Shown here piece after piece: positions 61,700 to 64,000 of a stretch of 64,000 nucleotides of DNA. The DNA lies in assembly GCA_020746105.1 (NCBI GenBank), contig CM036624.1, forward strand, positions 20,978,084 to 21,042,083. The letters run 5' to 3'. The DNA is from Trogon surrucura. Lineage: Eukaryota > Chordata > Aves > Trogoniformes > Trogonidae. The translations under genes were made by a program, and so were the position numbers. How positions within the stretch are numbered: position 1 is the stretch's first letter; every line of letters starts with the position of its first letter. Under the pieces are notes generated by a model. That model worked only from the letters and a program-made list of their open reading frames with translations, was not told the DNA's origin and made no database searches.

Positions 61700-64000
61700 G
61701 AGCTAGCTCATGAAGAGGCATGGTTTGGGAATACAATTTTTAGTCTATTTATAGTTACTTGGTATTCAGCTGGGAATAAACCTGTCTCAGTCTTTCAGAG
61801 ATATTTCAGTAAGAAGACTCTTTGAAATGGTCTTGTTTAAATAATGCATCGTTCACAGAGATGCAAAAGAAATGCAGAAGGTACCTCTCTAGTCACATTG
61901 TAGTCAACAACCATTTACAGCAACAACCTAATATAGACATGGTCCTCTCTGATAACTGTATACAATTTTCTAATCTGGTAAATTCTCATTATTTTAGTAT
62001 GACCAGGAAGGCAGGTTCCAACCATGTGTCAGCTGCTGAAAGCCAGGTCATGCACAACCCAGGACTTGAAATCTTTAATAGGTGAGTAAAAAGAGAGCCT
62101 GAGCTGTGATACTCAAAGACTACATACATACTAGTAGTTGTTTTCTGGTTTTAGCATGACTAGTGTTCATAGGCTACCTTGTCGATTTGCCTGGAATCAG
62201 AGTATTCAAAAGAAGAAGAAGCTAGGGAGTATTTGCCATGGGAAGCACGGCAAGCACATCACTGACCTGAAGTCCAAGTACTCTGCTGTAGGTATTCATG
62301 CTTTCTCAGCTGGTGCAATTTTTCTTTGGGAGAGGAGCTTTCTCATGGTAGCAGTTGTCTCTAACAGTCATGGTCTTCAAACTCTTGTAGAGCTCTCACT
62401 TTGGCTGCTGTGAAAGTCTGACTGTACTGTGACCTTGATCTTTAATACTTTTATAAGCTTCCATAGATGCAGTTTCTGCATGCTTTTTCTTTTTGGGCTG
62501 ACAAACCAAGCACAACAATCCTTTGAGGAATATTGACTTTCTGGTTTTATTTCAGCCATTTCTAGCTTGATAAGAAGTCACTTTTTTTTTTTTATTATTC
62601 TTTTCCTCTTGGACTGTGTCTGGCAAGATCCATATCTCATGCAAATAAGATTTTTGTTATTACAGTAATTAACAAAGAGACTGGAACTGAAAATACATCA
62701 ATCAGTTGGTTCATCAGAGTGATAGGTGGCTGAGACTCCTACACTCTCAGACTTCAGTATCCAAATAGTAAAAAAATAGTTCAGAATGACAGGCTTTACA
62801 GAAAAAAAAGCAAATTTAGGTCAAGTGTTTTTCATATTCTTGTGAGTACTGGTATCTATTCTTATAAAAATAACTTGTTGAAAATAATATCTCATTTATA
62901 TCCTATAGAATGTCATGAAGGCAATTTGTTAGTTGCTGTGTGGTGAGACTCCACTGAAACAAATCCGCTGTAACGTATATCCCAATTACTTTCATTCTAA
63001 ATGTATTTCCAAAGGATACTTTTAAAAAAAAAGTCACTTAAAAGCATGCAGGTGGTCAATGTTTCTCTGATTTTAACTGCCAGATAGTGAGTTAGGTAGT
63101 TATTTTTATCTAAAAGTTTTCAGTCTGCCTATACAACCTAGAAAAATGCTATTTGTGAACAGGGAGTTTCACCTTGGAAAATAAAAAGGAGTCTACAACA
63201 ATACTGGAAACATATTTGCTGAGCTGCAAGAATTCTTTCCTGGCTATAGACTGTCCATCGAGAAAGCATCTAATTGTACTAGACACACTTTGGAAACTTT
63301 CCCAGAGGAATAATAGATAAGTTAACGGAGCACTTTTTAATTTTGCAAAGTGCACTCTTCCTTATAATTTACTTAATATAGAAATTTAATGTACTGCAGT
63401 TTACTGAACAAATTACATTTAAAGTATTTCAGAGTTAGCTTGAAAGCTCTGCTTTGGTAGCCAGTTGGACTTTATTATTTGATTATCCAGATAAGGACAA
63501 GCAGTAACAAAGTTCTCTGTCTTAAGTGGTTCCAGGGATTATCTCTCAACCATTACCACTGTTAAATGCAGAATTTAAATTCCCAGGAAAAAAAAGAAAA
63601 AGAGGTACTGCTTTCCTGCCACTGCACTAGTTAATGTTTAGCTTTCATTTGATCTAAGTCTGGGAGGATTTCTTATTTGTTCCATAATAGCTTTCATAAA
63701 TGAACTATACCTTTATGAGACAACTCCCCTAAAATTATAGGAAAATATAAGAATGTTAGAAATGAATGACCAGAATCAAACATCCTCTTAACATGTACTG
63801 CAGTCCAGCTAACTGAAACTCCTTTCCATTTATTTTCACAGTAAGAGCACATATAACTTGTTTTGTTTAAACTATTGTCTTTGACACGTGATTCATCATA
63901 GGTGATACTTCTGCTCTGCCCTCCTGTAGGGCAATCGTAACATTTTTAAAAAAAAAAATCACAATTTGTTTTTAAAATTATGTTATGGTTTTATTTTCAG
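61700..64000. other. Noncoding DNA; possible upstream hAT remains
   Basis: The 5' part of the hAT element should continue into about 61700-62500 on the minus strand, but no motif there is clear enough to call. An 87-codon plus frame (61822-62085) ends just past a good donor-like GTGAGT at 62081, without a known partner. From 62500 to the end the DNA is AT-rich with nothing recognised. The last bases, 'ggttttattttcag', resemble a splice acceptor. Confidence 0.45.

Noticed and set aside
61649..61808. Plus-strand exon-like frame with acceptor 'cttgttcttccacag' and donor GTAAGA, 53 codons
   Set aside because: Its first part is the antisense of the hAT transposase TRWNSTY-like motif (61655-61681), so its openness is most likely a by-product of the minus-strand fossil.
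61822..62085. 87-codon plus frame ending at a good GTGAGT donor (62081)
   Set aside because: No acceptor in the right frame and no recognisable protein; it overlaps where the hAT remnant would continue on the other strand.
1..64000. Bacterial-type systems (operons, CRISPR arrays, toxin-antitoxin, phage defence)
   Set aside because: The window is vertebrate nuclear DNA by its repeats; no array of spaced direct repeats and no long prokaryotic-style frames exist.

Overview
The window looks like a bird (avian, or close sauropsid) nuclear genome, in an AT-rich intergenic or long-intron region. The main evidence is CR1 retrotransposon copies with the typical 3' end of tandem ATTCTATG octamers (17340-17544 on +, 54063-54785 on -), worn CR1 pieces at 14470-14725 and 52376-52446, and an avian endogenous-retrovirus-type repeat at 17575-17893. 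Worn copies of an older amniote MIR/L2-type element are scattered through the rest. Nothing resembles bacterial, phage or plasmid DNA. There are no operons, Shine-Dalgarno sites or CRISPR arrays, and I recognise no tRNA, rRNA or snRNA gene.

I recognise no intact protein-coding gene. The longest open frames are 156 codons, interrupted and without recognisable domains; several lie inside repeats. Short candidate exons with good splice-site context are listed at low confidence (8117-8152, 30271-30347, 51300-51341). One CpG-enriched segment with a TATA-like box (about 39110-39416) could be a promoter. The last bases of the window read like a splice acceptor, so the whole window could be intron, but I cannot prove this.

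Layout: 1-14.4 kb is AT-rich unique DNA with one old repeat scrap, a T29 tract and a stretch at 9.9-10.7 kb that looks like a conserved noncoding element. 14.4-17.9 kb is a repeat cluster: old CR1, two MIR-like copies, a palindrome cluster, a CR1 with an internal deletion, and an ERV-type fragment. 18-31.8 kb is mostly unique AT-rich DNA with an ATTTAAAT cluster, a GC-rich island at 28.2-28.5 kb and an old repeat at 29.1 kb. At 31.9 kb there is a perfect 12-copy TTCCCT microsatellite. 32-52 kb is unique DNA with homeodomain-type AT motifs and the promoter-like segment. 52-62 kb is rich in fossils: CR1 copies, a probable piggyBac-type transposase remnant at 53.6-53.9 kb, MIR-like pieces, a 44-bp direct repeat pair and a hAT-type transposase pseudogene at 60.84-61.69 kb.

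The two DNA-transposon fossils are the most informative finds. Both were recognised by reading the translated minus strand, and both are broken by stops or frameshifts, so they record old transposition and are not active systems. I saw no convincing novel biological system. All family assignments were made by eye and need a database search.
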